64,000 nucleotides of DNA from Clostridia bacterium (GCA_017463245.1 JAFTPN010000072.1:1-64000), one strand, 5' to 3'; shown: positions 41,955-50,628, numbered from the stretch's first letter. Notes: generated by a model from the letters alone, not told the origin. Numbers and translations are program-made.

Positions 41955-42179
41955 TTATTCTTCTGATTCCAGGGTGAAGCGCTGGTAGGTCTGGCCATCC
42001 CGCTCCACGGTTTCCAGCCACATGGATGCCGGGCGAACCCAAGTGCCGCCTTCACCATACAGGGCGCGGTAGACCACCATGGGCTCCAGGGTTTCGGAAT
42101 GCTTGGCGATGCACAGCACCTGGTAGCGGTTGCCCTTGAAGTGCCGGTAAATGCCGGGTTTGATCTCCTGCATATCCAT
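41955..42179 (-). CDS. DUF1653 family protein
   Basis: A 74-residue protein beginning IKPGIYRHFKGNRYQVLCIAKHSETLE (in parts GIYRHFKGNRYQVL and AKHSETLE), with VVYRALYG and TWVRPASMW, the full DUF1653 signature. Its function is unknown; it looks like a small SH3-like barrel. The ATG shares one base with the stop of the upstream ATPase gene, so it belongs to the importer operon by position. Confidence 0.88.
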   Translation of the reverse strand: MDMQEIKPGIYRHFKGNRYQVLCIAKHSETLEPMVVYRALYGEGGTWVRPASMWLETVERDGQTYQRFTLESEE

Positions 42180-42922
42180 CACAGCACCTTGCGCAGGAAG
42201 TCCTGGGTGCGGGGCTGCTGGGGATTCTCGAAGATCTGGGCAGGGGTGCCTTCCTCGATGATGCGTCCCTCGTCCACAAACAGCACGCGGTCGGCCACTT
42301 CGCGGGCAAAGCCCATTTCATGGGTGACCACCACCATGGTCATGCCGTCCTCGGCCAGCTGCTTCATCACGTCTAGCACCTCGCCGACCATTTCGGGGTC
42401 AAGGGCGGAGGTGGGCTCGTCGAAGAGCATCACCTGGGGCTCCATGCACAGGGCGCGAACGATGGCAATGCGCTGCTTCTGGCCGCCGGAAAGCTGGCTG
42501 GGGTAGGCATTGGCACGGTCAGCCAGGCCAACGCGCTGCAAAAGCGCCATGGCCTTGGCTTCTGCATCGGCCTTGGACTTCTTCAAAAGCTTCATGGGCG
42601 CCAGGGTCATGTTCTTCAGGATGGTCATGTGGGGGAAGAGGTTGAAGTGCTGGAACACCATGCCCATCTTTTCGCGATGCTTGTTGATGTTGGTGCGGGG
42701 ATCGGTGATGTCCGCGCCATCCACGGTGATGGTGCCTGCGCTGGGCTGCTCCAGCAGGTTCAGGCAGCGCAGGAAGGTGGACTTGCCGGAGCCGGAGGGG
42801 CCAATGACGACCACCACTTCACCGCGCTTGATATCGCAGTCGATGCCTTGCAGCGCCTTGAGCTTGCCTTCGTCAAAGTGCTTTTCCAAGCCCCTGACGG
42901 AAATAATGATATCAGTGGTCAC
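42179..42922 (-). CDS. Polar amino-acid ABC transporter ATP-binding protein (GlnQ family)
   Basis: A 247-residue ATPase with Walker [11 protein letters not shown]-loop [12 protein letters not shown], signature [15 protein letters not shown], Walker [15 protein letters not shown] and the H-loop in [10 protein letters not shown]. It energises uptake of a polar or basic amino acid with the permease and receptor encoded upstream on the same strand. It overlaps the permease gene by 11 bases. Confidence 0.95.
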   Translation of the reverse strand: MTTDIIISVRGLEKHFDEGKLKALQGIDCDIKRGEVVVVIGPSGSGKSTFLRCLNLLEQPSAGTITVDGADITDPRTNINKHREKMGMVFQHFNLFPHMTILKNMTLAPMKLLKKSKADAEAKAMALLQRVGLADRANAYPSQLSGGQKQRIAIVRALCMEPQVMLFDEPTSALDPEMVGEVLDVMKQLAEDGMTMVVVTHEMGFAREVADRVLFVDEGRIIEEGTPAQIFENPQQPRTQDFLRKVL

Positions 42923-43730
42923 TGTTACGCAGCCTCCTTTCCAGTTTGCCGATGAGCCATGTCAGCGTCAGCACAACGATCAGGTAGAGCAGACCGGACA
43001 CGATGTAGGGCGTGAATGCCGAGAACGTGCGGGAGCGGATGTAGTCGCCGGCCTTGGTCAGCTCGGTCAGGGCAATGTAGGAGAGGATGGAGGTCTCCTT
43101 GATCAGGGAGATGAACTCGTTGCACATGGAGGGCAGGGCGGACTTGGCAGCCTGGGGCAGGATGATGTAGATCATCGTGCGCAGGGAGCTCAGACCAAGG
43201 GAGCGGCCGGCTTCGGTTTGTCCCTTTTCCACGGACATGATGCCGCCGCGGACGATCTCAGCCACGTAGGCAGCGGAGTTCAGGCCGCAGGCGATCACAC
43301 CGATGATGACCTTATCCATGCGGATGGAGCCGAAGATGCCGAAGTTGATGATCAGCACCTGCAAAAGCAGGGGAGTGCCGCGCATAATATTGATATAAAG
43401 CCCGGCAAACTTGGACAGCGCCTTGACGCACACAGCGCCGAGATTGGCCCAGAAGCCCTTGCCTTTGCAATTGATGTTCTGCACCTGGGGCAGGCGCAGG
43501 ATGGCCAGGATGGTACCCAGCGCCAGGCCTACCAGGATGGCGAAGAAGGATACCTCCAGCGTAATGCCCAGGCCCTTCAGATACTGGAGCCAGCGATTAC
43601 CCTGGATGACGTTCAGGTAGATCTCTTTGTAGAGATACTCCCAGAAGGTGAGCGTGTTTGCCTGAACGGCAGGCTGAATGTTCAGCCACAACTGCTCAAA
43701 AAAGGAGATGCTTTCGACTGCGGCGTTCAA
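42912..43730 (-). CDS. Polar amino-acid ABC transporter permease (HisM family)
   Basis: A 272-residue permease with the His/Glu/Gln/Arg class region ([20 protein letters not shown]) and the ATPase-coupling motif [28 protein letters not shown] (here as [20 protein letters not shown]). About 60 N-terminal residues precede the first core helix, including a predicted membrane-proximal segment. A single permease gene implies a homodimer. It lies 85 bp downstream of the receptor gene, across a hairpin. Confidence 0.93.
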   Translation of the reverse strand: MNAAVESISFFEQLWLNIQPAVQANTLTFWEYLYKEIYLNVIQGNRWLQYLKGLGITLEVSFFAILVGLALGTILAILRLPQVQNINCKGKGFWANLGAVCVKALSKFAGLYINIMRGTPLLLQVLIINFGIFGSIRMDKVIIGVIACGLNSAAYVAEIVRGGIMSVEKGQTEAGRSLGLSSLRTMIYIILPQAAKSALPSMCNEFISLIKETSILSYIALTELTKAGDYIRSRTFSAFTPYIVSGLLYLIVVLTLTWLIGKLERRLRNSDH

Positions 43731-43768
43731 CAGGATTCCCCTCCATACGTCTCATTAACTGTACAAAG

Positions 43769-43795
43769 GCCGTAGAGAGGGAAACTCTCTACGGC
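43769..43795 (-). terminator. Hairpin between receptor and permease genes
   Basis: A perfect 11-bp stem GCCGTAGAGAG/CTCTCTACGGC (43769-43779 with 43785-43795), 5-base loop. On the minus strand it is followed by CTTTGT, a weak T tract; it could stabilise the receptor mRNA or terminate part of the transcripts. Confidence 0.6.
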
Positions 43796-43815
43796 AGATG
43801 ATATTTACGCTCGGA

Positions 43816-44577
43816 TTACTCGGCGGCAACGGAAATGCCAGTAGCGTTGAAGTACTTCATGTCCAGCTCGTCGAAGAAACCTTCCTGCTGCAGGGCGGCG
43901 ATGGCGTCGTTGATCTTCTGCAGGAGCTCGGTGTTGTTCTTGTTCACGGCAATGCCGTAGTAGTCAGCAACGATCTCGATGTCCAGCATGGTCAGGGAAG
44001 GATCGTTCAGGTTGGCCAGGATCTCAACACCCACGGGGCGGTCGACGAACACAGCGTCGATCTTGTTGCCCTGCAGATCCAGCACGGCCTCCAGGAAGGT
44101 GTTGTACTGGGCGACATTCTCAATGCCCACGAGCTTCTCAGCCTCGAAGTCGCTGGTGGTGCCCAGCTGAGCGCCGATGACCTTGCCGGTCAGATCCTCG
44201 ATAGCGGCGATGGGGCTGTCAGCCTTCACGATTACAGCAACGCCAGCGTTGATGTAGGGGGAAGAGAAGTTGACTTCCAGCTGACGGGCGGGGGTGATGG
44301 AAATGCCGGACAGGCCGATGGTGTCGGCGTTGGCCTGCACGCTGCTCACAACGGAGGCGAACTGCATGGACTCGAACTTATACTCGAAGCCAGCCTTTTC
44401 AGCGATGGCATCCAGCAGATCCACTTCGTAGCCAACGATGGTCTCGCCGTCGTCAGCAACGGACTCGAAGGGCGGATACTCGGGGTTGGTAGCAACGTAA
44501 ACGATGTCGTCAGCCATGGCGGCGGTGCAGGACAGGATCATCACCAGAGCGGCGATCATAGCAAGGAACTTCTTCAT
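43816..44577 (-). CDS. Polar amino-acid ABC transporter substrate-binding protein
   Basis: The 253-residue receptor (SBP_bac_3 family) of the importer. An N-terminal signal (MKKFLAMIAALVMILSCTAA) is followed by the fold's YVATNPEYPPFE start and VGYEVDLLDAIAEKAG. LSC at 15-17 may be a lipobox, though AMA-DD is an equally good type I cleavage site. Substrate is unproven; an ArgR-like box upstream of its promoter suggests arginine or a related amino acid. It is the first gene of the operon, with GGAGG about 9 bases upstream. Confidence 0.92.
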   Translation of the reverse strand: MKKFLAMIAALVMILSCTAAMADDIVYVATNPEYPPFESVADDGETIVGYEVDLLDAIAEKAGFEYKFESMQFASVVSSVQANADTIGLSGISITPARQLEVNFSSPYINAGVAVIVKADSPIAAIEDLTGKVIGAQLGTTSDFEAEKLVGIENVAQYNTFLEAVLDLQGNKIDAVFVDRPVGVEILANLNDPSLTMLDIEIVADYYGIAVNKNNTELLQKINDAIAALQQEGFFDELDMKYFNATGISVAAE

Positions 44578-44609
44578 GGCGGTTACCTCCTCAAATTGAG
44601 ATTGAGGTG

Positions 44610-44638
44610 ATTATACGCCCGCCGAAGGGGAAAGTCAA
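44610..44638 (-). promoter_or_regulatory. Promoter of the amino-acid importer operon
   Basis: Minus strand TTGACT (44638-44633), 17-bp spacer, consensus TATAAT (44615-44610). Confidence 0.8.
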
Positions 44639-44657
44639 TAGATTTTTGCAAAATTCT

Positions 44658-44671
44658 TGCATAAAAATTCA
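44658..44671 (-). promoter_or_regulatory. ArgR-box-like sequence upstream of the importer promoter
   Basis: On the minus strand TGAATTTTTATGCA matches the ARG box consensus TGAATWWWWATTCA at 13 of 14 positions. Its flank forms one arm of an 11-bp inverted repeat, AAAAATTCAGC (44663-44673) with GCTGAATTTTT (44715-44725), spanning the divergent region. Confidence 0.5.
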
Positions 44672-44747
44672 GCATTGGTGAATATGGCTGGATTTATGCC
44701 GAAAGTGATAAATAGCTGAATTTTTCGATCAATATATAAGAAATCCT

Positions 44748-44776
44748 TTGACAATTTCCGCTGAATACGATAGCAT
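44748..44776 (+). promoter_or_regulatory. Promoter of the lipid kinase gene
   Basis: TTGACA (44748-44753), 17-bp spacer, TAGCAT (44771-44776). The divergent repeat arm at 44715-44725 lies just upstream. Confidence 0.6.
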
Positions 44777-44810
44777 AGAACATGAATGAACCAAAGAAAG
44801 CTGGTGTGGG

Positions 44811-45677
44811 ATGTACACCTTTATCGTGAATCCGGCAGCAGGGAATGGCTATGCATTGAAAATTCAGCAGCAGATCGAAGAAGTGATGCAGCAGGGCGGC
44901 ATTGCATACGAAATGCTGCATACATCTGCGCCTGAGCATGCCATGGAGCTTGCGAAGGAAGCCTCTGCCAAGGAAGGCTGCCAGGGTGTGATCGCCGTGG
45001 GTGGCGATGGCACGGCCTATGAGGTCGCCTGCGGCCTGATGGAGACGGGCGTGCCCATGGGCATCATTCCGGCGGGTACGGGAAATGACTTTATCAAAAC
45101 GGTGAATATTCCCAAGAAGCCCATGGAGGCGCTGGAGCACATTCTTCAGGGCAAGCCTCGCCCGGTGGACGTGGGCAGGCTGAACCAGCGGATGTTCCTG
45201 AATGTGTGCGGCACCGGCTTTGACGAGCAGACGCTGGAATATACATTGGCGGCCAAGAAGTATGCAAGGGGCATTCTGCCCTACATGATCGGGCTGTTCC
45301 GCGCCATCTTTTCCTACAACCCGGTGCATGTGGCTTTCACCGCCGATGGCGAAACCCAGGAGCGCGACGTGCTTTTGTGCTCCATTGCCAACGGACGCTT
45401 CATTGGCGGCGGCATCCCCGTTTGCCCTGACGCAAAGCCGGACGACGGCCTGTTGGACATGGTGATCGTGGAGACCAAGCCCCGCTGGAAGATCCCCTTC
45501 TACCTGCCGGGGCTGATGATGGGGAAGATCGACAAGTTCAAGATCACCACCCACAAGCGCTGCAGGGAAATGACGATCATTTCCAAGGGCATGCGGCTGA
45601 ACGTGGACGGGGAGATCCTTGCCATGGATCGGGCGGACTTCTCTGTGATGCCCGGAAAGCTGATGCTGTATTGGTAA
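44811..45677 (+). CDS. Diacylglycerol/lipid kinase family protein (YegS/DagK-like)
   Basis: A 288-residue kinase with the catalytic domain motifs FIVNPAAGNG (4-13), VGGDGTAYEV (about 63-72) and PAGTGNDFIK, and the second domain with NVCGTGFDEQTLEY. Family members phosphorylate diacylglycerol or related lipids; in Firmicutes DgkB returns diacylglycerol from lipoteichoic acid synthesis to phospholipid. The ATG at 44811 has only a weak ribosome site. It has its own promoter and 77 bp before the next gene. Confidence 0.9.
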   Translation: MYTFIVNPAAGNGYALKIQQQIEEVMQQGGIAYEMLHTSAPEHAMELAKEASAKEGCQGVIAVGGDGTAYEVACGLMETGVPMGIIPAGTGNDFIKTVNIPKKPMEALEHILQGKPRPVDVGRLNQRMFLNVCGTGFDEQTLEYTLAAKKYARGILPYMIGLFRAIFSYNPVHVAFTADGETQERDVLLCSIANGRFIGGGIPVCPDAKPDDGLLDMVIVETKPRWKIPFYLPGLMMGKIDKFKITTHKRCREMTIISKGMRLNVDGEILAMDRADFSVMPGKLMLYW

Positions 45678-45754
45678 ATTTTCGTTTTTGCAGGAAATTG
45701 CGGGTATAACAGCGAAATAGAATGAGTACCATGGAATGAAAAGGAGTGTGCAAC

Positions 45755-46459
45755 ATGGCTGAGATCAGAAAGAGCCTGAAGGGCATTTGGCTGAAGAGCA
45801 TGGAGGCTATCAGCAATACGGCGTCCAATATCGCCAGCAACACCAAGTATAAGGTGGACGAGATGAACATCGTCAACCGTCGCCGGGAGATCCTGTCCGA
45901 CTTTGGCGCCCAGGCCTATGAGCTGTGGCAGAAGGGCGAGAAGTTCCCTGAAACGCTGGATGCGCTGCTGAAGGAGCTGAGCGAGCTGGATGAGGCGCTG
46001 AATGCCATCCGCATCGAAAAGCTGGCTGGCGTAAAGACCGATGAGGAAGCCAAGGAAGAGAACAAGGACGACGAAGAGGAGTCCATTCTGGAAGCCGCCG
46101 AGGATATGGTCGAGGACGTAGCTGACGCGGTGGAAGACACCGTTGAGGGTGCTGCGGAGATCGCCAAGAACACCATGGCAGAAAAGTTTGACAACGCCGT
46201 GGATGTTGTGGGTGCGACCTTCAAGAAGCTGGGCACGAAGATCGAGGGCGGCCTTGAGGCGCTGACCAAGGCCATGAAGCCCAAGGTAGAGGAAGCTCCC
46301 GCTGAAGCACCTGCTGCCCCTGTGGAAGAGGCTGTGCCGGTGATCGAGGTGGAAGAGCCTGCTGCTGAGGAAGAAGTTGTTTCCTTCGAGGAAGATATGC
46401 CTGCCGAGCCTGTAGCGCCTGTGATCGAAGTGGAAGAGAACCAGAAGCCGCAGGAATAA
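45755..46459 (+). CDS. Acidic protein of unknown function
   Basis: A 234-residue protein with a helical N-terminal domain (about 1-85; SNIASNTKYKVDEMNIVNRR, then ILSDFGAQAYELWQKGE) like those of small Firmicute coiled-coil proteins that often precede a zinc ribbon, here absent. A long helical stretch with alternating Glu/Asp (DDEEESILEAAEDMVEDVAD) follows, and the last 60 residues are a low-complexity Pro/Glu/Ala/Val tail. No signal or membrane segment. AAAGGAG precedes the ATG at 45755. Function not known. Confidence 0.75.
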   Translation: MAEIRKSLKGIWLKSMEAISNTASNIASNTKYKVDEMNIVNRRREILSDFGAQAYELWQKGEKFPETLDALLKELSELDEALNAIRIEKLAGVKTDEEAKEENKDDEEESILEAAEDMVEDVADAVEDTVEGAAEIAKNTMAEKFDNAVDVVGATFKKLGTKIEGGLEALTKAMKPKVEEAPAEAPAAPVEEAVPVIEVEEPAAEEEVVSFEEDMPAEPVAPVIEVEENQKPQE

Positions 46460-46468
46460 TGAACAAAC

Positions 46469-46513
46469 AAAAAGAGCGACCGTACTGCGATGGGCAGCGC
46501 GGTCGCTCTTTTT
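46469..46513. terminator. Bidirectional terminator
   Basis: AAAGAGCGACCG (46471-46482) pairs with CGGTCGCTCTTT (46500-46511) and the flanks are A and T runs, serving both the plus-strand gene ending at 46459 and the minus-strand gene ending at 46516. Confidence 0.92.
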
Positions 46514-46515
46514 AA

Positions 46516-47400
46516 TCAGATCAATGTGGTGGTATACCAGGTTTTGTAGCATTGGCCGGGTTGGAGCAGGGTGACGAAAGGCTTGTCCTCGAACCTGCCG
46601 CTCTCGGTGACCTGTCCAGGCATGCCATGCCAGGGCTCGAGACAAACGTAATCGGCATGCTTGTTGGGCATGGACCAAACGGCCAGCACTTCCATCTTGG
46701 GGAAGGTGAAATGGATGCCCTTGCCTGTATCCTTATGCACCAGCTTCACGCTGCGGCTCTTCAGGTTGGTGAAGATCAGCGCATCGTGGCTGTCGAACAG
46801 CTCGTGCCGCAGGGGCAGGGTGTCGCTGTTGTGGAATTCCGGCAGGTATTCATACCCGTCGATCAAATAGCCGCCGGGCGCCAGGGAGTTGCGGCCATCC
46901 TCCACCTGGGGGAACACCAGCTGATAGTCGGTGAATGCAGCACCTTCCTCCATGGGACAAACGAAGGCCGGGTGGCCGCCCACGCAGAAGGGCATTACCT
47001 TGTCAGAACGGTTCTCCACCAGAAAGGTGGTGGTGAAGCCGTTTTCCAGCAGGGTGTAGGTCACATGGAAAACGAAGTCGAAGGGGTACATGGGCTTGCT
47101 TTCTTCCGTGGGCGTGAGGATCAGTTCCACAAAGTCCTCGCCCTGCTTGGCTACCTGAAAGACGGGGTTGCGGGTGAAGCCGTGCTTGTTCATGGGGTAG
47201 ACTTGTCCATCAATGCTGATCTGGTTGTCCTTCACGGAGCCGCAGATGGGGAACAGCACCGGGGCATGCTGCGCCCACACATTGGGGTCGGCCTGCCAGA
47301 TGACCTCGCGGCCATCCGCGCCCTTGAAGGAGGCGATCTGTGCGCCCTTAAGCTGGATCTCGGCGGTGCATTGTCCATACGAAAGCTTGATATTCTCCAT
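46516..47400 (-). CDS. Aldose 1-epimerase family protein (LacX-like)
   Basis: A 294-residue galactose-mutarotase-fold protein. Family features are the repeated beta-sandwich, HGFTRNPVF (active-site His region), VGGHPAFVCP (second His) and the C-terminal CLEPWHGMPG with the catalytic Glu. It likely interconverts anomers of hexoses or hexose phosphates; LacX-type proteins have uncertain substrates. It is last in a short minus-strand run, 21 bp after the C39-like protein, and ends at a bidirectional terminator. Confidence 0.88.
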   Translation of the reverse strand: MENIKLSYGQCTAEIQLKGAQIASFKGADGREVIWQADPNVWAQHAPVLFPICGSVKDNQISIDGQVYPMNKHGFTRNPVFQVAKQGEDFVELILTPTEESKPMYPFDFVFHVTYTLLENGFTTTFLVENRSDKVMPFCVGGHPAFVCPMEEGAAFTDYQLVFPQVEDGRNSLAPGGYLIDGYEYLPEFHNSDTLPLRHELFDSHDALIFTNLKSRSVKLVHKDTGKGIHFTFPKMEVLAVWSMPNKHADYVCLEPWHGMPGQVTESGRFEDKPFVTLLQPGQCYKTWYTTTLI

Positions 47401-47421
47401 GGTAGCATTCCTCCTGTATGT

Positions 47422-48066
47422 TTAGATGCGATGAAGCAAATTGAAATCACGGGGAAGGCTGGCCTCCACCCAGAAGGCGGCGTAGGCGGTGCTTTCGCCT
47501 ACGATCAGGCCGGACTGGTTCTTCACAGCATAGGTGACCTCGCTGCCGGGAAGCACCTCGATCACATGATCCCGCACCTTTTCGGAGGCACTCTCGCTGT
47601 AGCTGTCGATGGCCAGTACCTGCTTCACGCCATCCTTCTCCCTGGCAGCCACCAGGCTGACGATGTGCCCCACACGCAGGTTGCACAGCGCCACGCCCTC
47701 GCCGTTCAGCAGGAAGGAGTACAGCGTGTCCAGGTCGTTGCGCAGGCCATCCTCCTCATAGCGCAGGCCAAGCAGGCCATTGGTGCCGGTGGCCATCAGG
47801 GCATGAAGCAGGGCGGGGCGGTCAGTACCGTCGTCACCACGGCCTCCGTTGGCACAGGAGAAATCCGCCCATTTTTCCGGCGCCTGCACATGCCCGGTGA
47901 GCCATTGAGCGCAATGGCACAGAGAGAAAATGCCGCACCCGGCGGAGGACAGGGTCTCCGAGTTATGGTAGGCATAGGGGTGGGACCAATCCCTGTTGCG
48001 CTGGTTGAAAAAGGTAATCTTGCGGCCTTGAACCTGGATTTCCTTGCTGATGCCGGTAATGCTCAT
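47422..48066 (-). CDS. C39-like (papain-fold) peptidase family protein, cytosolic
   Basis: A 214-residue protein with the order of a papain-like Cys-His-Asp set: SAGCGIFSLCHCAQWL (Cys44 within a helix start, typical of the C39_2 class), VGHIVSLVA (His134) and LAIDSYSES (Asp154). There is no signal peptide, unlike most C39-like proteins, so it would act inside the cell. The activity and target are unknown. It starts 45 bp before a divergent small reading frame and precedes the mutarotase gene. Confidence 0.72.
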   Translation of the reverse strand: MSITGISKEIQVQGRKITFFNQRNRDWSHPYAYHNSETLSSAGCGIFSLCHCAQWLTGHVQAPEKWADFSCANGGRGDDGTDRPALLHALMATGTNGLLGLRYEEDGLRNDLDTLYSFLLNGEGVALCNLRVGHIVSLVAAREKDGVKQVLAIDSYSESASEKVRDHVIEVLPGSEVTYAVKNQSGLIVGESTAYAAFWVEASLPRDFNLLHRI

Positions 48067-48142
48067 GCTTACAGCTCCTTTGTGTCACGAAGCGGGGCGC
48101 TTCGCATAGGATGTGGTAATCAGGGAAAAGGGGGAATGGACG

Positions 48143-48439
48143 ATGAAGGAACCAGCGGCGACCTCGCCCTTTGCGGCGCTGTCGAGCCAGGAGCAAAAAG
48201 AGAAATGGATATGCTGGCAAAGCCAGAAACAGCCGGAAGAACGGCCTGTTACAAAACCGACTGATGGTGACGGACGGTCGGAGTCGGTTTTGCGTTTGAA
48301 CAAACCGACCGTAAGTCGGGATGCGTATGTGCCGCATCACAGCCAGTATGATGCCGTTGTTCGGCGGATACAGCAGGCCAAAAGGCAGGTGACGGCTTAT
48401 GTCAGCTGTTCATCCGAGGGAAGCACCAGGCAGGACTGA
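48143..48439 (+). CDS. Small protein of unknown function with KPT motifs
   Basis: A 98-residue, basic, Gln/Glu-rich frame preceded by AAAGGGGG 8 bases upstream. It contains KPTDGDGRSES and NKPTVSR, both encoded by half-palindromes of the ACCGAC/GTCGG type, and ends in a helical-looking segment HSQYDAVVRRIQQAKRQV. Its 3' end overlaps the convergent kinase gene by 43 bp. No homologue is recalled; its reality rests on the ribosome site, the otherwise empty strand and plausible composition. Confidence 0.5.
   Translation: MKEPAATSPFAALSSQEQKEKWICWQSQKQPEERPVTKPTDGDGRSESVLRLNKPTVSRDAYVPHHSQYDAVVRRIQQAKRQVTAYVSCSSEGSTRQD
48252..48292. repeat. 11-bp inverted repeat with ACCGAC/GTCGGT cores
   Basis: CAAAACCGACT (48252-48262) and AGTCGGTTTTG (48282-48292) are perfect reverse complements, with GACGGTCGG-like sequence between them. 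A further ACCGAC-cgtaa-GTCGG lies at 48304-48319. The cores match the palindromes at 30759, 31810 and 33596. Confidence 0.65.
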
Positions 48440-49428
48440 TCTGGCAAGCTATAGGCTGCGTGATAGGCCTGCTCCAGCGGTATCCAGCGCTGATTGAACA
48501 TTTGCAGCATCCGTTCACCGTCGCGCTTCAGGATGCGCTGCTGCTGCACCTCAGCCTCCACCGTGAGGAACACCCGCAGGTCTGCGTGCTGACCGATGGC
48601 GGGCAGAAGGGAATAGCTGCCCTCGATGATGGTGAACTGTCTGTCTGGCACGTAAACAGCATCGCCCAGCGCATTGGCGTGGCAGTCATAGGGGCGATAG
48701 CTGGCAGGCTGGCGGTTCACCCAGGGGGTGAGGAATTCCTCCACCAGGCGTTCCCAGTCGGCATTGCCGCCGGGCTGGGCGAGGCGCTCCTGTGTCTTTT
48801 GCGGATGGGGCAAAAAGAAGTCGTCCATGGGGATCAGCGCAGCATCCAGCACGGATTGCAGCAGAGCACCAAGGGTGGACTTGCCGCTGGCGCAGGGGCC
48901 GTCGATGCAGATCAGCACACGGGGCTTTTCCAGCAGCTTTGTGGCGGTTTGCAGCATGGGAAGTGCCCTGGCGCTGCGGCGGCTGATCACACGATAGGCC
49001 GGGACGTAGGCTGCATGATAGGCCGGGGTGTGGCTGGGCAGCCAGGCGGGTTCGTCCAGCAGACGCTGCGCAACGGCCGTGGTCTCCGTATCACCAAGTT
49101 CGGCAATGGCTTGCACTACATCCTGCCGGGTATAGGCTTGTTCGGGCGTAGAAGCCTTCATCAGCCGGGCGATCCACAGCGGCGGCATGCCATCAGCTTT
49201 GGCACGGCGCAGGTTCAGGCGAACATAGGCATCACCCAGGGGTTCCGTCAGCGGCTCGTCGGCAGAGAGGGTGATGTCCTCCATCTCCGTGGCAATGCGC
49301 TGCGCCACAAGGGCTTCATCACCAAGCAGGTGGCCGCAGCCCAGCATGGCCTGGAACACAAGCTTCACCACGTCCTGTGGTTCCATCAGGGGATAATGCT
49401 GGCGATGCCAGTCGATCAATGTTTTCAA
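48397..49428 (-). CDS. Uridine kinase-like P-loop kinase with N-terminal extra domain
   Basis: A 343-residue protein. The C-terminal half is a phosphoribulokinase/uridine kinase-type domain: P-loop GPCASGKST (177-185), PMDDFFL shortly after, and RPYDCHANALGD with FTIIEGSYSLLP. The first 150 residues (PQDVVKLVFQAMLGCGHLLG and on) are helical and not recognised. The TTG at 49428 is chosen because GGAGG lies 8 bases upstream and a terminator (49443-49471) covers the earlier ATG codons at 49470 and 49476. The exact substrate is uncertain. Confidence 0.8.
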   Translation of the reverse strand: MKTLIDWHRQHYPLMEPQDVVKLVFQAMLGCGHLLGDEALVAQRIATEMEDITLSADEPLTEPLGDAYVRLNLRRAKADGMPPLWIARLMKASTPEQAYTRQDVVQAIAELGDTETTAVAQRLLDEPAWLPSHTPAYHAAYVPAYRVISRRSARALPMLQTATKLLEKPRVLICIDGPCASGKSTLGALLQSVLDAALIPMDDFFLPHPQKTQERLAQPGGNADWERLVEEFLTPWVNRQPASYRPYDCHANALGDAVYVPDRQFTIIEGSYSLLPAIGQHADLRVFLTVEAEVQQQRILKRDGERMLQMFNQRWIPLEQAYHAAYSLPDQSCLVLPSDEQLT

Positions 49429-49441
49429 GGGGGCGTCCTCC

Positions 49442-49471
49442 GAAAAATGCGCGCTGGCAACAGCGCGCATT
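49442..49471 (-). terminator. Terminator after the arginine operon
   Basis: Perfect 10-bp stem AATGCGCGCT/AGCGCGCATT (49446-49455 with 49462-49471), 6-base loop, followed on the minus strand by TTTTT. It starts 9 bp after the argD stop. Confidence 0.88.
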
Positions 49472-49479
49472 GTCATATG

Positions 49480-50628
49480 TTATAGATTCTTTTTCAGAAT
49501 GGCGATTCCCTGCTGCAATTCTTTAAAAGAAATATTCAGCGGGGGAAGCAGGCGAACCTTATCCTTGGCGGTGAGCACCAGCAGGCCATCGCGCAGGCAA
49601 TCGGCGGCCACCTGGGCATTGGATTTCTCGGTAGCGACGCCCAGCATCAGGCCAAGGCCAGTCACGCCCTTCACGCCAGGGCAACCTTCCAGCTCCTTGC
49701 GGATGTACTCGCTCTTGGCCGTCACATCGCTCAGCAGCTCGTCCGTGAGGCGGGAGAGGACATTCACCGCACCGGCAGCACAAATGGGGTTGCCGCCGAA
49801 GGTGGAGCCGTGGTCGCCCTTGCCCAGCACGCTTTCAGCTTTTTCGCCGATGATGCAGGCGCCCATGGGCAGGCCGCCAGCCAACCCCTTGGCGGTGGTG
49901 AATACATCGGGCTGCACATCATAGTGCATATAGCCGTAGAGCTTGCCGGTGCGGCCATTGCCGGTCTGCACCTCGTCGATCATGAAGAGAATATCATTTT
50001 CCTGGCACAATTTGGCGGCCAGCTGCACATAGTCCTTGTCCAGCACATTCACACCGCCCTCGCCCTGCACCACTTCCATCAGGACGCCGCAAACCTGGCC
50101 GGAGGTCAGCGCGGCAGTCAGTTCGGCGGTGTCGCCGGGCGTAACGTAGCAGAAGCCCTCGGGGAAGGGGCCGAAATGCTCATGGAACTTGTCCTGGCCG
50201 GTGGCGGCCAGAGTGGCGATGGTGCGGCCATGGAAGCTGCTTTTCAGCGTCACGATGGTGCTGCGTCCGGTGGTTTCGCCGTACTTGCGGGCAATTTTCA
50301 GGGCGCACTCGTTGGCCTCTGCGCCGGAATTGCCGAAGAAGACCTTCTTCATGCCGGTCTTTTCGCACAGCATTTGCGCCAGCCTGGCCTGAGGCGCGGA
50401 GTAATACAGGTTGGACACATGCCCCATCTGGTTCAGCTGATCGGTCACGGCGGCCACCCATTCGGGATCGCAGGTGCCGAAAGTGTTCACGGCGATGCCG
50501 CTGCCAAAGTCGATGTACTTCTTGCCGTCCTCGTCCGCATAGGTGGCACCGCAGCCCTGCTGGAGCGCCACGTCAAAGCGGCCATAGGTGTTGGCGACGT
50601 AGGTCAGGTCGGTCTGCTTGGTATTCAT
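49480..50628 (-). CDS. argD: Acetylornithine aminotransferase ArgD
   Basis: PLP enzyme converting N-acetylglutamate semialdehyde to N-acetylornithine. The 382 residues include NSGAEANECALKIARKY (about 100-116), SFHGRT, FMIDEVQTGNGRTG (Asp that holds the cofactor) and TTAKGLAGG with the Schiff-base Lys247. It is the last gene of argC-argJ-argB-argD, starts 1 bp after the argB stop and is followed by a terminator. Confidence 0.96.
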   Translation of the reverse strand: MNTKQTDLTYVANTYGRFDVALQQGCGATYADEDGKKYIDFGSGIAVNTFGTCDPEWVAAVTDQLNQMGHVSNLYYSAPQARLAQMLCEKTGMKKVFFGNSGAEANECALKIARKYGETTGRSTIVTLKSSFHGRTIATLAATGQDKFHEHFGPFPEGFCYVTPGDTAELTAALTSGQVCGVLMEVVQGEGGVNVLDKDYVQLAAKLCQENDILFMIDEVQTGNGRTGKLYGYMHYDVQPDVFTTAKGLAGGLPMGACIIGEKAESVLGKGDHGSTFGGNPICAAGAVNVLSRLTDELLSDVTAKSEYIRKELEGCPGVKGVTGLGLMLGVATEKSNAQVAADCLRDGLLVLTAKDKVRLLPPLNISFKELQQGIAILKKNL

